Positions 6,693 to 15,776 of a DNA stretch of 64,000 nt are shown here, in pieces; the stretch's first letter is position 1, and each line of letters starts with the position of its first letter. The stretch lies in the NCBI RefSeq assembly GCF_003182075.1, contig NZ_QGTH01000006.1:1-64000 (forward strand). The letters run 5' to 3'. Source of the stretch: Finegoldia magna. Its GTDB lineage: Bacteria > Bacillota > Clostridia > Tissierellales > Peptoniphilaceae. A program made the position numbers and the translations under genes. The notes beneath the pieces were generated by a model. The model was not told where the DNA came from. It saw only the letters and a list, made by a program, of their open reading frames with translations, and searched no databases.

Positions 6693-8748
6693 GCTTTTTA
6701 TAATCACATTTTTCATTAGAACAAAGAATGGATTCTCCATGCCTATTTTTTCTATGAACTAGTAAACTACCACATTCAGGACATTTTTCACCTGTAGGCT
6801 TATCCCATAAAGCGAAGTCGCAATTTGGATAATTTTCACATCCATAAAAAACTTTACCTCTTTTAGAAACTTTTTCTATTATTCTGTGACCACATTTTGG
6901 GCATTTTACTTTAGTATCTTTTACAATAGTTTCAGTATATTTGCAATCAGGAAAAGCACTACAGCCAATAAACTTTCCATTTCTTCCGTGTTTTATTACC
7001 AAATCATTGCCACATTCAGGGCATTTACGTCCAATTGGTTCGTCTTTAACTTTAAATTTATCTTGTGCATTTTTTGCATTGATTAAATCTTCATTAAATC
7101 CATCATAAAAATCTCTAATTACTTTTTTCCATTCAACGTCGTTTTCAGCAATATTATCTAATTCATTCTCCATTTCAGCAGTGAATTTTTCATTAATAAT
7201 TGAATCAAAATATTTAACTACAAATTCACAAACTTTTTCTCCGATTTCTGTTGTATAAAATTTTTTCTCTTTTAATTCAACATAATTTCTAGACAAAATA
7301 CTGCTTATAATCGATGCATAAGTGCTAGGCCTTCCAATGCCATCTTCTTCAAGTGTTTTTACAAGGCTTGCTTCTGTGTATCTAGGTTTTGGTTTAGTAA
7401 AATGTTGTTTAGATTCTATTTCTTTTGAAGTTATAGATTCTTTTTCCTTTAATTCAGGCAATTCGCTATCTTTAGTATTTAAAGAATATACTCTTGTAAA
7501 ACCATCAAAAATCACCACGTTACCATTAGATCTAAAAGTATAACCATTGTTATCAAAATCTATTGATGTAGATAAATATCTTGCATCTTTCATCTGACTA
7601 GCAACAGTTCTTTCCCAAATTAATTTATATAATTTATATTGATCATCTGTCAAATATTTCTTAATTTCATTCGGTCTTCTTTTTACTGATGAAGGCCTAA
7701 TACCTTCGTGAGCATCTTGTGATCCTTTTTTCTTTTTAGAATAATCGTATCCTTTTGTGGCATATTGTTTTCCATAGAGATCATTAATAATATCTAGGCA
7801 ATCACTCACGCAAACATGAGAAATTCTTGTTGAATCTGTTCTCATATAAGTTATCAAACCTACTGAACCTTCGCTACCCAAACTAATTCCTTCATACAAC
7901 TGTTGAGCTATTCTCATAGTTTTAGAAGTTTGAAAATACAACTTTTTATAGGATTCTTGTTGAAGTGTAGAAGTAGTAAAAGGAGCGTAAGGTTTCCTAG
8001 ATTTTTTTTGTTGTTTTATAGAATCTACAACAAAATTATCTGACAAATCATTTAAAATTTTATCCGCTTCATCCTTGTTTTTTATATTGATTTTATTAGA
8101 TTTATCGTTTTTTGAATAATATAACTCAGAATCAAATTCCAATTTTTCTTTGGATAAATTTGCATGAATAGACCAGTATTCTTCTGGTTCAAACTCTCTT
8201 ATCTCTTTTTCTCTTTCACAAATTAATCTTAAGGCTACAGACTGTACTCTACCAGCACTTAGACCAGATTTAACTTTCTTCCATAATAACGGAGAAATGC
8301 TATAACCTACTATACGATCTAAAACCCTTCTTGCTTGTTGGGCATCTACCAATTTTAAATCAATAGCTTCAGGTTTTTTTATTGCCTCTTTTACAGAGTC
8401 TTTAGTTATCTCTTGGAATTTTACTCTATTTTCTTCCTTTGGATTTATACCTAACAAATAGCACAAATGCCAAGAAATAGCTTCTCCTTCCCTATCAGGG
8501 TCGGTTGCCAAGAATATTTTTTGAGAATTTTTATAATCTTTTTTTAAAGCATTAATAACATTAGCTTTACCACGAACATTGATATATTGTGGTTCAAAAT
8601 CATTGTCTATATCAATTCCTAATTTGCTTTTCGGTAAATCTCTTAAATGACCTATTGTGGCTACAACTTTATATCCAGAACCTAACATTTTTTGAATTGT
8701 TTTTGCTTTAGTTGGAGATTCTACTACTACTAGCTTTTTATTTGCCAT
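6682..8748 (-). CDS. topA: DNA topoisomerase I (type IA)
   Basis: This 688-residue enzyme relaxes negative supercoils by transient cutting of one strand. The Toprim domain (1-115) shows VVVESPTKAKTI with E10 and the metal-binding DPDREGEA. The body contains QQARRVLDRIVGY, and the catalytic tyrosine Y301 lies in GLITYMRTDS. The C-terminus carries three four-cysteine zinc ribbons, at about 590, 630 and 668 (CPECG, CPKCG, CPECG, each with a second Cys pair). Length and zinc-finger number are normal for Firmicutes. It is the last gene of the leftward operon starting near 13.6 kb. GAAAGGATCG precedes the ATG. Confidence 0.97.
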   Translation of the reverse strand: MANKKLVVVESPTKAKTIQKMLGSGYKVVATIGHLRDLPKSKLGIDIDNDFEPQYINVRGKANVINALKKDYKNSQKIFLATDPDREGEAISWHLCYLLGINPKEENRVKFQEITKDSVKEAIKKPEAIDLKLVDAQQARRVLDRIVGYSISPLLWKKVKSGLSAGRVQSVALRLICEREKEIREFEPEEYWSIHANLSKEKLEFDSELYYSKNDKSNKINIKNKDEADKILNDLSDNFVVDSIKQQKKSRKPYAPFTTSTLQQESYKKLYFQTSKTMRIAQQLYEGISLGSEGSVGLITYMRTDSTRISHVCVSDCLDIINDLYGKQYATKGYDYSKKKKGSQDAHEGIRPSSVKRRPNEIKKYLTDDQYKLYKLIWERTVASQMKDARYLSTSIDFDNNGYTFRSNGNVVIFDGFTRVYSLNTKDSELPELKEKESITSKEIESKQHFTKPKPRYTEASLVKTLEEDGIGRPSTYASIISSILSRNYVELKEKKFYTTEIGEKVCEFVVKYFDSIINEKFTAEMENELDNIAENDVEWKKVIRDFYDGFNEDLINAKNAQDKFKVKDEPIGRKCPECGNDLVIKHGRNGKFIGCSAFPDCKYTETIVKDTKVKCPKCGHRIIEKVSKRGKVFYGCENYPNCDFALWDKPTGEKCPECGSLLVHRKNRHGESILCSNEKCDYKKLEK

Positions 8749-8767
8749 TAAAAGTCGATCCTTTCTG

Positions 8768-9310
8768 TTAACTTTCTTGTAATTTAGATCTTAGTTCACT
8801 TATAGACTCAGTTGAAATTTGATCTTTATTTATTCCTAATTTATTTATTATCTCATTTAAATGTTCTTCATCTTTGACTTCAATTTCCAAATATGGATAT
8901 GGATAAAAATCTTTATCCCAGCAATCAAAATCTAGTCTTGCATCCATAAACTCAAAAGATTTTCTTTCTTTCTTAGATGAAGATTGCTTATCTAATTTAA
9001 CAAATTTTAATATTTGTTTCAAATTTTCTTCGCTATCAAACTCTATAGTATATTCATTATAATGTCTCACATTTGTATCATTAACTCTCTTCTTGTAAGT
9101 AAGAAATTTCTTGTTTTCATTATTAAAAATATCCTTTGAAATTCTTATTCTAAGATAATCACTACTATTAATTAAATCAAAATTATTAGATTCAATTAAA
9201 ATATTTTCTTGAATTTCATGAGCTATCATTTTAGCCCCCATTTCAATAGCCTTATCCATCAAACCATTAAAATCATCTGTAAATACCTTACATTCTAATT
9301 CTTTTTCCAT
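8768..9310 (-). CDS. CYTH-domain phosphohydrolase/cyclase-like protein
   Basis: This 180-residue protein begins with the CYTH signature ExExK (E3-L-E5-C-K7 in MEKELECKV). It shows further typical strands: YLRIRIS, FLTYKKR, NEYTIEFD, and the late ARLDFDCW and YLEIEVKD. CYTH tunnel enzymes act on triphosphates (thiamine triphosphatase, inorganic triphosphatase, class IV adenylate cyclase). Substrate cannot be read from the motifs here. It starts one base after the stop of the phosphoesterase upstream and precedes topA by 19 bases, so it is co-transcribed with DNA-metabolism genes. Confidence 0.8.
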   Translation of the reverse strand: MEKELECKVFTDDFNGLMDKAIEMGAKMIAHEIQENILIESNNFDLINSSDYLRIRISKDIFNNENKKFLTYKKRVNDTNVRHYNEYTIEFDSEENLKQILKFVKLDKQSSSKKERKSFEFMDARLDFDCWDKDFYPYPYLEIEVKDEEHLNEIINKLGINKDQISTESISELRSKLQES

Positions 9311-9311
9311 A

Positions 9312-9992
9312 TTATCCCCTAATTTTCTTAACTTTAAAATCTATATAATCCGAAGACACACAATGTACATTTATTCCATCTATTATTCCTTCTACTACAT
9401 TTAGATGTCCATATCCATGCAAATGTCCATATATTAAATGTGTAACATTATAATTTTTTAAACAATTAAATATCTCATTAGGTTGTTTATTAATATCAAA
9501 AGGTGGATAATGAAGCATCATAATAATATCATTGTTATTTCGGACGCTTTCCAAACTCATATTAACTCTTAAAATTTCTCTTTGAAAAATTTTTACATCT
9601 TTCTCTGTAGCTTCTTTGCTAGTTGGATCAAGCCACCCACGTGATCCACATATATTGATATCTCCTAAATCTAGTGAATCATTTTGAATAAAATTAATAG
9701 ATTCTAATTCTAATTTTCTTAGTTTACTTATTCCAGACCACCAATAATCATGGTTACCTCTAGTTAGAATCTTTCTACCTGGACTCTTATCGATTCTTTT
9801 CAAATCTACAAAAGCATCATCTAATTGCATTGCCCAGGAAATATCTCCTGGTATAAGTATAATATCTTCATCATCTAATTTTTCTAGATTATGAAATATC
9901 TTTTCTTCATAATTATCCCAATTATCACCGAACACATCCATCGATTTTTCTTTTGTATAATCCAGATGTAAATCACCTATCGCATATATCAT
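9312..9992 (-). CDS. Calcineurin-like metallophosphoesterase
   Basis: This 226-residue soluble protein shows the full set of two-metal phosphoesterase motifs: GDLHLD (7-12), GDISWAMQ, RGNHDYWW, MLHYPPF and the C-terminal GHLHGYGH. It resembles the stand-alone family of predicted phosphohydrolases (COG1768 type) more than SbcD/Mre11, which is shown by its upstream neighbour. Substrate is unknown. It lies two bases after the SbcC-like ATPase and one base before the CYTH gene, so translation is probably coupled through all three. Confidence 0.8.
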   Translation of the reverse strand: MIYAIGDLHLDYTKEKSMDVFGDNWDNYEEKIFHNLEKLDDEDIILIPGDISWAMQLDDAFVDLKRIDKSPGRKILTRGNHDYWWSGISKLRKLELESINFIQNDSLDLGDINICGSRGWLDPTSKEATEKDVKIFQREILRVNMSLESVRNNNDIIMMLHYPPFDINKQPNEIFNCLKNYNVTHLIYGHLHGYGHLNVVEGIIDGINVHCVSSDYIDFKVKKIRG

Positions 9993-9994
9993 AA

Positions 9995-12247
9995 TTACTT
10001 TAACTCAATTTTCTTATATATTATGTCTAGTTCATTTAACAATTGCTCATCTCTGTTTTGGCAAGAAAAAAGTATTATTTGATTATTATTTGAAATTTTA
10101 AATAACAAATCTAGACATTTCTTATATCTTACATCATCTAATTGGACAAAACAATCATCTAGTATCAGCAAATAATCAAGACCCATTAATTCTTCAAGAA
10201 CACTTATTCTAATAAAAACAGAAAGCAAGTCAAATGTTCCAGAACTTAAATGTTTTTGTTCATAAAATTTTACTCCATCATAAATACTGACATCTAAATT
10301 TTCATCAACCCTAAATTTGTCCTTATCTTTAGTTGAATAAGCCATCATTTCTGAAACTTTCTTGTTAATTCTAGGGATAAAATTTTTGTGTAATTTATTT
10401 ATACTTTTATTGATCAAATCCATAGCTAATTCTATAGATGTAATTTCATTTTCATACTTTTGAATATTCTCATTGATATCTGCTAATCTTTCTTCTTTTT
10501 CCAATAGAAGATTTACAGATTTTTCAAGTATTTTAGTCCTTTCAAATAATTTCGCATTTTCTTCAATAGATTCATCAATTTCTTTATTAAGTAAGTTGAT
10601 ATCTTTTATATCATTATCCTCAAGTTTTATTGAATCTGAATTAATATTTTCTAATAAAATACTAAAATCATATTCAGATGATATCTTTTGAAGTTGAGCA
10701 TCTTTATCAGAAATTCTATCCATCAATTGGTTATACTCTATTTTTTTTCTTCTATAATCTTCAACATCTATGTTCTTCAAATTTCTTGATGAAGATAAAA
10801 TATTGTTGATTTTAGACTTGGAACTTTCATCTTCATTTATAATTGAATCCAATTTTGAATCAATATCTTGAAGCTGTACCTCAAGTTTGCTCAAATAATC
10901 AATGCTTTTATCCATATTTGAGTCATATCTAAAGTCATTAATTACTTCATTGTAATTTTTATAACTCATATTAGTAATTTGATTAATCTTTTTCACAATC
11001 TTATTTAATTGACGATTGTATGATAATCTCTGAAATTTGTTCGATATAACAACTAAAATATAATATAGTACAAATAATACAGGAGCAATTACTATTTCTT
11101 TTGTATACCCCATCATATAAATCATCCCGGCAATAATTAATGTAACTATAACTCCAATAATAGATAATTTTATTTTTAATTTAGAAATTCCATTTAATTT
11201 TTCAATTAAATTATTAATTTCATCAATATAATCTCTTATAGTTTCATAATTACTAAGTTTTGCTTTTAATTGGTAGTAATCCTTACTTAATAATTTCTTT
11301 TGCTTCGATAACTCATTAAATGTAATTCTATTGTCGTTTAATAATTTATTTTGATATTCCAAACTATTTACATCATCTTCGTCAATGTCATTGATGTATT
11401 TAATCTTTAATACTCTGTCTAATAAACTTGCTTTTTCTTTTAAAATCTGCATTTTATAGTTTTTTGCATCTTCTATTTTTTCTATATCGTTCTTCTTGTG
11501 CAAATTAACTAATTTTTCTTTGTTTAAAAGCAAAGTCTCGTGTCTAAGCTTGTACTCATTTAACTTATTTAAACTATCTTCATATTCTTTTTTCTCTTTA
11601 TTAATATTTTTGATTTCATCTTCTAAATCAAACTTTTTTTGATATAAACTCCCCAAAGGTTTTGCCTTAGATTGTTTAGTCCCAATATTTGATTTCATCT
11701 TTTCCAGATTATCTAGAGCTTTTTTAAATGAAACAGAATCATTATTGCTATCTGATGAATTCAATAGCATATCAACAATAGAACTTACATTCTTATTTTC
11801 TGCATCTAATTCTTTCAAATTAGAAAAAACAGTGGATTTGAAGATATCTGAAGGCATTTTAAAAAAGTATTCACCAGGAAATGATAAATTATCTTGATTA
11901 AAACCATCTAGTTCAGTTTCGTTATTGCCAGTAGTTTCATTGAAAATATTAAAATATTTTTCTTTGAAATTACGATAAATTACAAATCTCTTATTATCTT
12001 TCTCCACTAAAATACTGCCCTCATAGTTTTCGCTATTCCAAGGGCGATATTTTTCGTAGTCTTCAGTATATACAGTTCTCTTTAAATAAGGTTTAATAAA
12101 TCCATAAAATACACCTTCTATAAATTTGGATATAGTGGTCTTCCCTGACTCATTTAACCCATAAATTAGATTAAATTTGTCTCCAAATTCTATTGTGTAA
12201 TTATTAAATCTGCCAAATGATATCAAATCTAATCTAATAATTTTCAT
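9995..12247 (-). CDS. SbcC/Rad50-like (YhaN-type) ATPase with a membrane hairpin
   Basis: This 750-residue protein has split-ABC ATPase architecture. Walker A is YGLNESGKTT near residue 30. A long coiled coil (about 190-660) follows, then the C-terminal signature HLSSGTFDLLSV and Walker B LLILDDCFVQLDD near 700. Two hydrophobic segments near 345-400 (IIGVIVTLIIAGMIYMMG and APVLFVLYYILVVI) interrupt the coiled coil, as in B. subtilis YhaN rather than classical SbcC. The gene overlaps its SbcD-like partner upstream by four bases (ATGA). The pair probably forms a membrane-associated nuclease-ATPase complex acting on DNA ends. Confidence 0.85.
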   Translation of the reverse strand: MKIIRLDLISFGRFNNYTIEFGDKFNLIYGLNESGKTTISKFIEGVFYGFIKPYLKRTVYTEDYEKYRPWNSENYEGSILVEKDNKRFVIYRNFKEKYFNIFNETTGNNETELDGFNQDNLSFPGEYFFKMPSDIFKSTVFSNLKELDAENKNVSSIVDMLLNSSDSNNDSVSFKKALDNLEKMKSNIGTKQSKAKPLGSLYQKKFDLEDEIKNINKEKKEYEDSLNKLNEYKLRHETLLLNKEKLVNLHKKNDIEKIEDAKNYKMQILKEKASLLDRVLKIKYINDIDEDDVNSLEYQNKLLNDNRITFNELSKQKKLLSKDYYQLKAKLSNYETIRDYIDEINNLIEKLNGISKLKIKLSIIGVIVTLIIAGMIYMMGYTKEIVIAPVLFVLYYILVVISNKFQRLSYNRQLNKIVKKINQITNMSYKNYNEVINDFRYDSNMDKSIDYLSKLEVQLQDIDSKLDSIINEDESSKSKINNILSSSRNLKNIDVEDYRRKKIEYNQLMDRISDKDAQLQKISSEYDFSILLENINSDSIKLEDNDIKDINLLNKEIDESIEENAKLFERTKILEKSVNLLLEKEERLADINENIQKYENEITSIELAMDLINKSINKLHKNFIPRINKKVSEMMAYSTKDKDKFRVDENLDVSIYDGVKFYEQKHLSSGTFDLLSVFIRISVLEELMGLDYLLILDDCFVQLDDVRYKKCLDLLFKISNNNQIILFSCQNRDEQLLNELDIIYKKIELK

Positions 12248-13320
12248 AAATTATTCTCCATTAAGGACTTAATTCCTAAATTAATTGCTCTTTTAACCAC
12301 AGGATCTTCTTTATCCAAGTTTTTTGTTTCCTCAATAAAATAACCCAACACATTATTTCTGTTAAATTCATAAATTTTATCCAAATTTATATTAGATTCT
12401 GTGTTGTCAATTATTTCTACATATTCGCAATATTTTTTTAAACTTTCTTGTAAAGAATCTATATCTAGATCAAATCCTTCTTCTAATTGTCCCTTTAAAT
12501 TAATTCTAATGTAATTTTTCTTATCTTCAACTAAACATTTAGACAATGAACCCACTAAATCGTAATAACTAAATTTATCTGATATATTATAGTCAAATTC
12601 ATTGAAGTTTGATTCTGAACAATCTAAAAAATCGATGTCAAGTCTATTATCAACTATACTTCCAATAACAGCACCGTGCATCCCTTTTTCTTTAAAACTC
12701 AATGGTTCAATAGAACCTGGATACACAAATTTATCATTAAAAATCGTTGGTTTATGTATATGGCCTAAAGCCACATAATCAAAACCCAAATTATTTACTT
12801 TATCTTGATCAAAAAACATATAACAATTGTTATCATTTAATAAATCAGAATGAATCATTAAAACATTAGTTTTTAACTTGTCCAGTTTTAAATCATCAAA
12901 AATGTTTATAAAATCGTAGTTGTTTTTATTGTAACTTATCCCATAAACATCAGTGTCATCAAATTCTATTTTTTCAAGAGTATCCTTTTTGAAAATATTC
13001 AGATTATCACTAATATTTACCATATCCCATAAATTATCATTATAAATACGATCGTGATTACCACCTATAATGCAAATTTGTGAATTTGTTCTAGAAAATA
13101 GATCCATTAAACGATTCATATCACTTAGGCTAAAATTTTCCAAATTATACAAATCTCCAGACAGAAAAATATAATCAACATTTTCATCAATACTATATTT
13201 GATTAATTTTTCAACTGATGTCCAAATTCTTTGCCTTCTTATTTTAGACATAGATTGCGGAATTGAAGATTTTTCAAATTTCATGCCTAAGTGAAAATCA
13301 GCTGAATGTATAAACTTCAA
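12244..13320 (-). CDS. SbcD/Mre11-like (YhaO-type) exonuclease subunit
   Basis: This 358-residue protein has an N-terminal nuclease-type phosphoesterase domain: HSADFHLG (5-12), LSGDLYNLEN, GGNHDRIY, IHSDLLN and GHIHKP. A capping region of about 130 residues follows. It matches the YhaO/SbcD class of DNA-repair exonucleases. The downstream ATPase overlaps it by four bases, giving the expected nuclease-ATPase pair. It starts eight bases after the PC4-like gene and has no separate promoter. Confidence 0.87.
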   Translation of the reverse strand: MKFIHSADFHLGMKFEKSSIPQSMSKIRRQRIWTSVEKLIKYSIDENVDYIFLSGDLYNLENFSLSDMNRLMDLFSRTNSQICIIGGNHDRIYNDNLWDMVNISDNLNIFKKDTLEKIEFDDTDVYGISYNKNNYDFINIFDDLKLDKLKTNVLMIHSDLLNDNNCYMFFDQDKVNNLGFDYVALGHIHKPTIFNDKFVYPGSIEPLSFKEKGMHGAVIGSIVDNRLDIDFLDCSESNFNEFDYNISDKFSYYDLVGSLSKCLVEDKKNYIRINLKGQLEEGFDLDIDSLQESLKKYCEYVEIIDNTESNINLDKIYEFNRNNVLGYFIEETKNLDKEDPVVKRAINLGIKSLMENNL

Positions 13321-13328
13321 AATAAATC

Positions 13329-13568
13329 CTACTTTTCTGAATCTAATTGTTTCAATTCATCATCTATTAATGCATGTAATACTCTTAATTCTTCTTCTGT
13401 GAATGTAAGACCTTTACTCATTCTGGTATGATCAGGATTCCATTCTCTAATATCGTATTTTGCATCGTAATCTGACCACTTAACAATATTTAATTCCTTA
13501 TTCCAATTGTTAGCTTTTGTGGATAAAACTCCAATTCTTTCTACTATTTCAAATTTTAAATCAGCCAT
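13329..13568 (-). CDS. PC4/YdbC-family single-stranded nucleic-acid-binding protein
   Basis: This 79-residue protein matches the YdbC family of PC4-like ssDNA-binding proteins: FEIVERIGVLS, WNKELNIVKWSDYDAKYDIREW, and a C-terminal helix TEEELRVLHALIDDEL. I chose the ATG at 13568 (MADLKFE) instead of one four codons earlier. The GGAGG ribosome-binding site itself lies between the two (ATGGAGGTAATTATGG). It is the first gene of the operon that continues through the SbcDC-like pair to topA, which fits a role in DNA metabolism. Confidence 0.88.
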   Translation of the reverse strand: MADLKFEIVERIGVLSTKANNWNKELNIVKWSDYDAKYDIREWNPDHTRMSKGLTFTEEELRVLHALIDDELKQLDSEK

Positions 13569-13592
13569 AATTACCTCCATTTTTATAAATAT

Positions 13593-13619
13593 ATTATAGC
13601 ATTATTTTAAAATATGCAA
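13593..13619 (-). promoter_or_regulatory. Promoter of the PC4-SbcDC-topA operon
   Basis: On the minus strand a consensus TATAAT (complement of 13593-13598) has an extended TGC before it. A TTGCAT-like -35 box (complement of 13614-13619) lies 15 bases upstream. The short spacer is offset by the extended -10 box. It lies back to back with the promoter of the plus-strand operon. Confidence 0.6.
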
Positions 13620-13633
13620 ATATATGTTTTTGT

Positions 13634-13641
13634 GTTAGAAT
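13634..13641 (+). promoter_or_regulatory. Extended -10 element of the miniprotein-recX operon
   Basis: TGTTAGAAT-type sequence (TAGAAT at 13636-13641 with an upstream TG) lies 18 bases before the start of the 31-residue gene. No good -35 hexamer is visible, as is usual for extended -10 promoters. Confidence 0.35.
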
Positions 13642-13659
13642 ATCATAGAGGTGAATTTC

Positions 13660-13755
13660 ATGAAAAAACAAAAATTAGCTCAAATTATAGCTATTATTCT
13701 AGTGGCGATGATGGTTGCTCCATTCATACTCAATGTAATAATGAACATAAGATAA
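13660..13755 (+). CDS. 31-residue single-span membrane miniprotein (Prli42-like)
   Basis: An ATG at 13660 preceded by AGAGGTGAATTTC encodes 31 residues ending in TAA. The layout is a basic N-terminus (MKKQKLAQ), one hydrophobic helix (about residues 9-27) and a short polar tail (NIR). Size, charge order and the ILVAMMVAP core resemble Prli42, the Listeria stressosome-anchoring miniprotein, and related small Firmicutes proteins. Its stop is followed after one base by the recX ATG, which has no good ribosome-binding site of its own. The two genes are therefore probably translationally coupled. Family assignment is by resemblance only. Confidence 0.65.
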   Translation: MKKQKLAQIIAIILVAMMVAPFILNVIMNIR

Positions 13756-13756
13756 A

Positions 13757-14374
13757 ATGATAATTCAAAAAATTGAGTTCAATGATAAAAAAGATAAGTT
13801 TGTAATTGAGACTGATACAAAAGAAAGTTTTTTATTAAGTTATAATGACTTTGAAAAATTTAAAATTCATAACGAAATGATAATAGATGATGAATTGTAT
13901 GCTCACCTATTGAACATATCAAAATTTGGAGAAGCTTTTGAAATCAGCCTTAATTTTTTATCTTATAAATTACGAACTGAAAAAGAAATAATTACAAAAT
14001 TAAAATCCAAGAAATTTAGCACAGAAATTATTGATGAAGTAATTACTAAATTAAAAAATCTAGATTTACTGAACGATTATAACTATGCAAAAATATTTAT
14101 TAACGATAAAATTAATCTTACAAATTACAGTAAAAGACGAATAATCAACGATTTATACCAAAAAGGTATTGATAAAATAATTTACGAAGATTATTTAGAA
14201 GAAGTTTTTGGGTACAATATGGAATTAGACAAAGCTACTCAAATAGTTGAAACTAAAATCAACATTTGGAAAGAAAAATATGAAGGCTACGAGCTAAGGA
14301 ATAAAATAGTTACCTTCTTACTCCAAAAAGGTTTCAGTTATGATGTTGCAAAACAAATTAGTGGTATGTATTAA
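13757..14374 (+). CDS. recX: RecX-family regulator of RecA
   Basis: This 205-residue all-helical protein is made of RecX three-helix repeats. LNFLSYKLRTEKEIITKLKSK followed by VITKLKNLDLLNDYNYAKIFI is the diagnostic core. Further repeat units follow to the C-terminus (KRRIINDLYQKGI, IVTFLLQKGFSYDVAKQI). RecX binds RecA filaments and limits recombination. The N-terminal 60 residues form a separate beta-rich domain as in the longer Firmicutes RecX proteins. It starts one base after the miniprotein stop, and its TAA overlaps the ATG of the GIY-YIG gene by one base. Confidence 0.88.
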   Translation: MIIQKIEFNDKKDKFVIETDTKESFLLSYNDFEKFKIHNEMIIDDELYAHLLNISKFGEAFEISLNFLSYKLRTEKEIITKLKSKKFSTEIIDEVITKLKNLDLLNDYNYAKIFINDKINLTNYSKRRIINDLYQKGIDKIIYEDYLEEVFGYNMELDKATQIVETKINIWKEKYEGYELRNKIVTFLLQKGFSYDVAKQISGMY

Positions 14375-14649
14375 TGTATTATTTATATATTTTAGAATGT
14401 GCTGATAAGAGTTTATACACAGGCATTACAAATGATTTTTTAAGAAGAATTAAAATGCACAATAAAGGCAAAGCTAGTAAGTATACGAGAGCAAGGCTTC
14501 CCGTAAACTATGTTTTTATGAAAAAAATTGATAATAAAAGTGATGCATTAAAATTAGAAATTAAAACGAAAAGTCTAACTCGTGATAAAAAGTTAAAATT
14601 AATCAATTCAGAAGAGAATGAAATTAATTCTATATTAAAAAAAGCTTAA
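14374..14649 (+). CDS. GIY-YIG domain protein (UPF0213/YhbQ type)
   Basis: This 91-residue single-domain protein opens with YYLYILECADKSLYTGIT, the GIY...YIG signature in its YTG variant. The conserved arginine follows in DFLRRIKMHN, then GKASKYTRARLPV and the acidic residue in ALKLEIKTKSLT. Stand-alone proteins of this type are widespread. The E. coli YhbQ relative has been reported to nick DNA, but the cellular role is unsettled. It is the last gene of the miniprotein-recX unit and overlaps recX by one base. Confidence 0.9.
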   Translation: MYYLYILECADKSLYTGITNDFLRRIKMHNKGKASKYTRARLPVNYVFMKKIDNKSDALKLEIKTKSLTRDKKLKLINSEENEINSILKKA

Positions 14650-14679
14650 GTATGATATAAATCAACTTAAGCTTTTTAT
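14638..14679. terminator. Bidirectional terminator between GIY-YIG gene and rplT
   Basis: AAAAAGCTTAAG (14639-14650) and CTTAAGCTTTTT (14666-14677) form a 12-base stem. A-runs and T-runs on both sides serve the convergent GIY-YIG gene (plus) and rplT (minus). Confidence 0.85.
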
Positions 14680-14680
14680 T

Positions 14681-15034
14681 TTATAAATTATTTTTTGCTA
14701 ATTCTACTAATTTAGCAAATTCTTTTTCATCTCTAACAGCCATATCTGCAAGAACTTTTCTGTTCAAATCAACACCTGCTACTTTTAATCCGTGCATAAA
14801 TTTGCTATAGCTTAAATCATGCATTCTTGTAGCTGCGTTAATTCTAGCAATCCATAATTTTCTGAAATCTCTTTTTCTTCTTTTTCTTCCAACATATGAA
14901 TAAGCTAATGATTTCATAACAGCTTGGTTAGCAGTTTTGAATAATGTATGTTTTGAGCCGTAATATCCTTTAGCTTGTTTTAATACTTTTTTATGTCTTT
15001 TTCTATTATTTGTACCACGTTTAATTCTAGCCAT
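14681..15034 (-). CDS. rplT: 50S ribosomal protein L20
   Basis: This 117-residue basic protein is unmistakably L20: [26 protein letters not shown]-type N-terminus, [31 protein letters not shown], and [20 protein letters not shown]. It assembles early on 23S rRNA. In low-GC Firmicutes it also represses its own operon by binding the leader RNA upstream of infC. It is the last gene of infC-rpmI-rplT. Confidence 0.98.
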   Translation of the reverse strand: MARIKRGTNNRKRHKKVLKQAKGYYGSKHTLFKTANQAVMKSLAYSYVGRKRRKRDFRKLWIARINAATRMHDLSYSKFMHGLKVAGVDLNRKVLADMAVRDEKEFAKLVELAKNNL

Positions 15035-15052
15035 TTATATTTCCCCCTCTAA

Positions 15053-15244
15053 CTAAGGAATCATTTTATCGATTCTTTTCATATCTGCTTCGCTAACTGT
15101 TGTGCCTTTTCTTAAGTTTCTAATTCTCTTTGCAGATTTCTTTCCTGTTAAGTGACTTGCATAAGCTTTAAATCTTCTTAACTTACCTGTACCAGTTCTT
15201 CTAAATCTTTTAGCAGAACCTCTATGTGTCTTCATTTTTGGCAT
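15053..15244 (-). CDS. rpmI: 50S ribosomal protein L35
   Basis: This 63-residue, highly basic protein begins [21 protein letters not shown] and contains [16 protein letters not shown], both typical of L35. It lies 13 bases after infC and 18 bases before rplT, in the universal infC-rpmI-rplT order, with GAGGGGGAAA-type ribosome-binding sites before each gene. Confidence 0.98.
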   Translation of the reverse strand: MPKMKTHRGSAKRFRRTGTGKLRRFKAYASHLTGKKSAKRIRNLRKGTTVSEADMKRIDKMIP

Positions 15245-15257
15245 ATTATTTCCCCCT

Positions 15258-15776
15258 CTAATTATCTTTATCAGTCAAAGGACCCATAAACATTATCATC
15301 ATTCTACCTTCCATAGAAGGTTTCTTTTCTATTTGTCCTACATCTTTTGTTAATTCATAAAATTTATCAAGAACTTCCTTACCTAAATCTTTGTGACCAA
15401 GTTCTCTACCTCTAAATCTAACAGAAACTTTTACTCTGTTTTCATTGCTTAAAAATTTAGATGCTTGATTAGCCTTAACTTCTAAATCGTGCTTTTCAAT
15501 ATTTGGTGAAAGTCTTATTTCTTTTACGTTAATTACTTTTTGATTTTTCTTCGCTTCTTTTTCTTTCTTTAATGCATCGTATTTGTATTTTCCATAATCT
15601 AATATTTTGCATACAGGTGGCTTAGCGTTTGGTGCTACATTTACCAAATCTAGATGTTTATTTTCAGCCATTTTCAAAGCTTCTTTAATAGGAATTACAC
15701 CTATTTGTTCACCTTCATCATCGATTAATCTAACTTTAGAAGATCTTATCTCCTCATTAATCATTAAGTCTTTTAT
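15258..15776 (-). CDS. infC: Translation initiation factor IF-3, probable AUA start
   Basis: This 172-residue IF-3 shows [54 protein letters not shown], and the C-terminal [10 protein letters not shown] and [12 protein letters not shown]. The only strong ribosome-binding site (GGAGG, complement of 15785-15789) is followed by eight bases and then AUA (15776-15774), giving the N-terminus [11 protein letters not shown]. The first ATG in the frame lies 20 bases from that site, too far for efficient use. IF-3 itself rejects non-AUG starts, and infC genes elsewhere use AUU for autocontrol. AUA here is therefore a plausible variant. Confidence 0.93.
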   Translation of the reverse strand: MKDLMINEEIRSSKVRLIDDEGEQIGVIPIKEALKMAENKHLDLVNVAPNAKPPVCKILDYGKYKYDALKKEKEAKKNQKVINVKEIRLSPNIEKHDLEVKANQASKFLSNENRVKVSVRFRGRELGHKDLGKEVLDKFYELTKDVGQIEKKPSMEGRMMIMFMGPLTDKDN

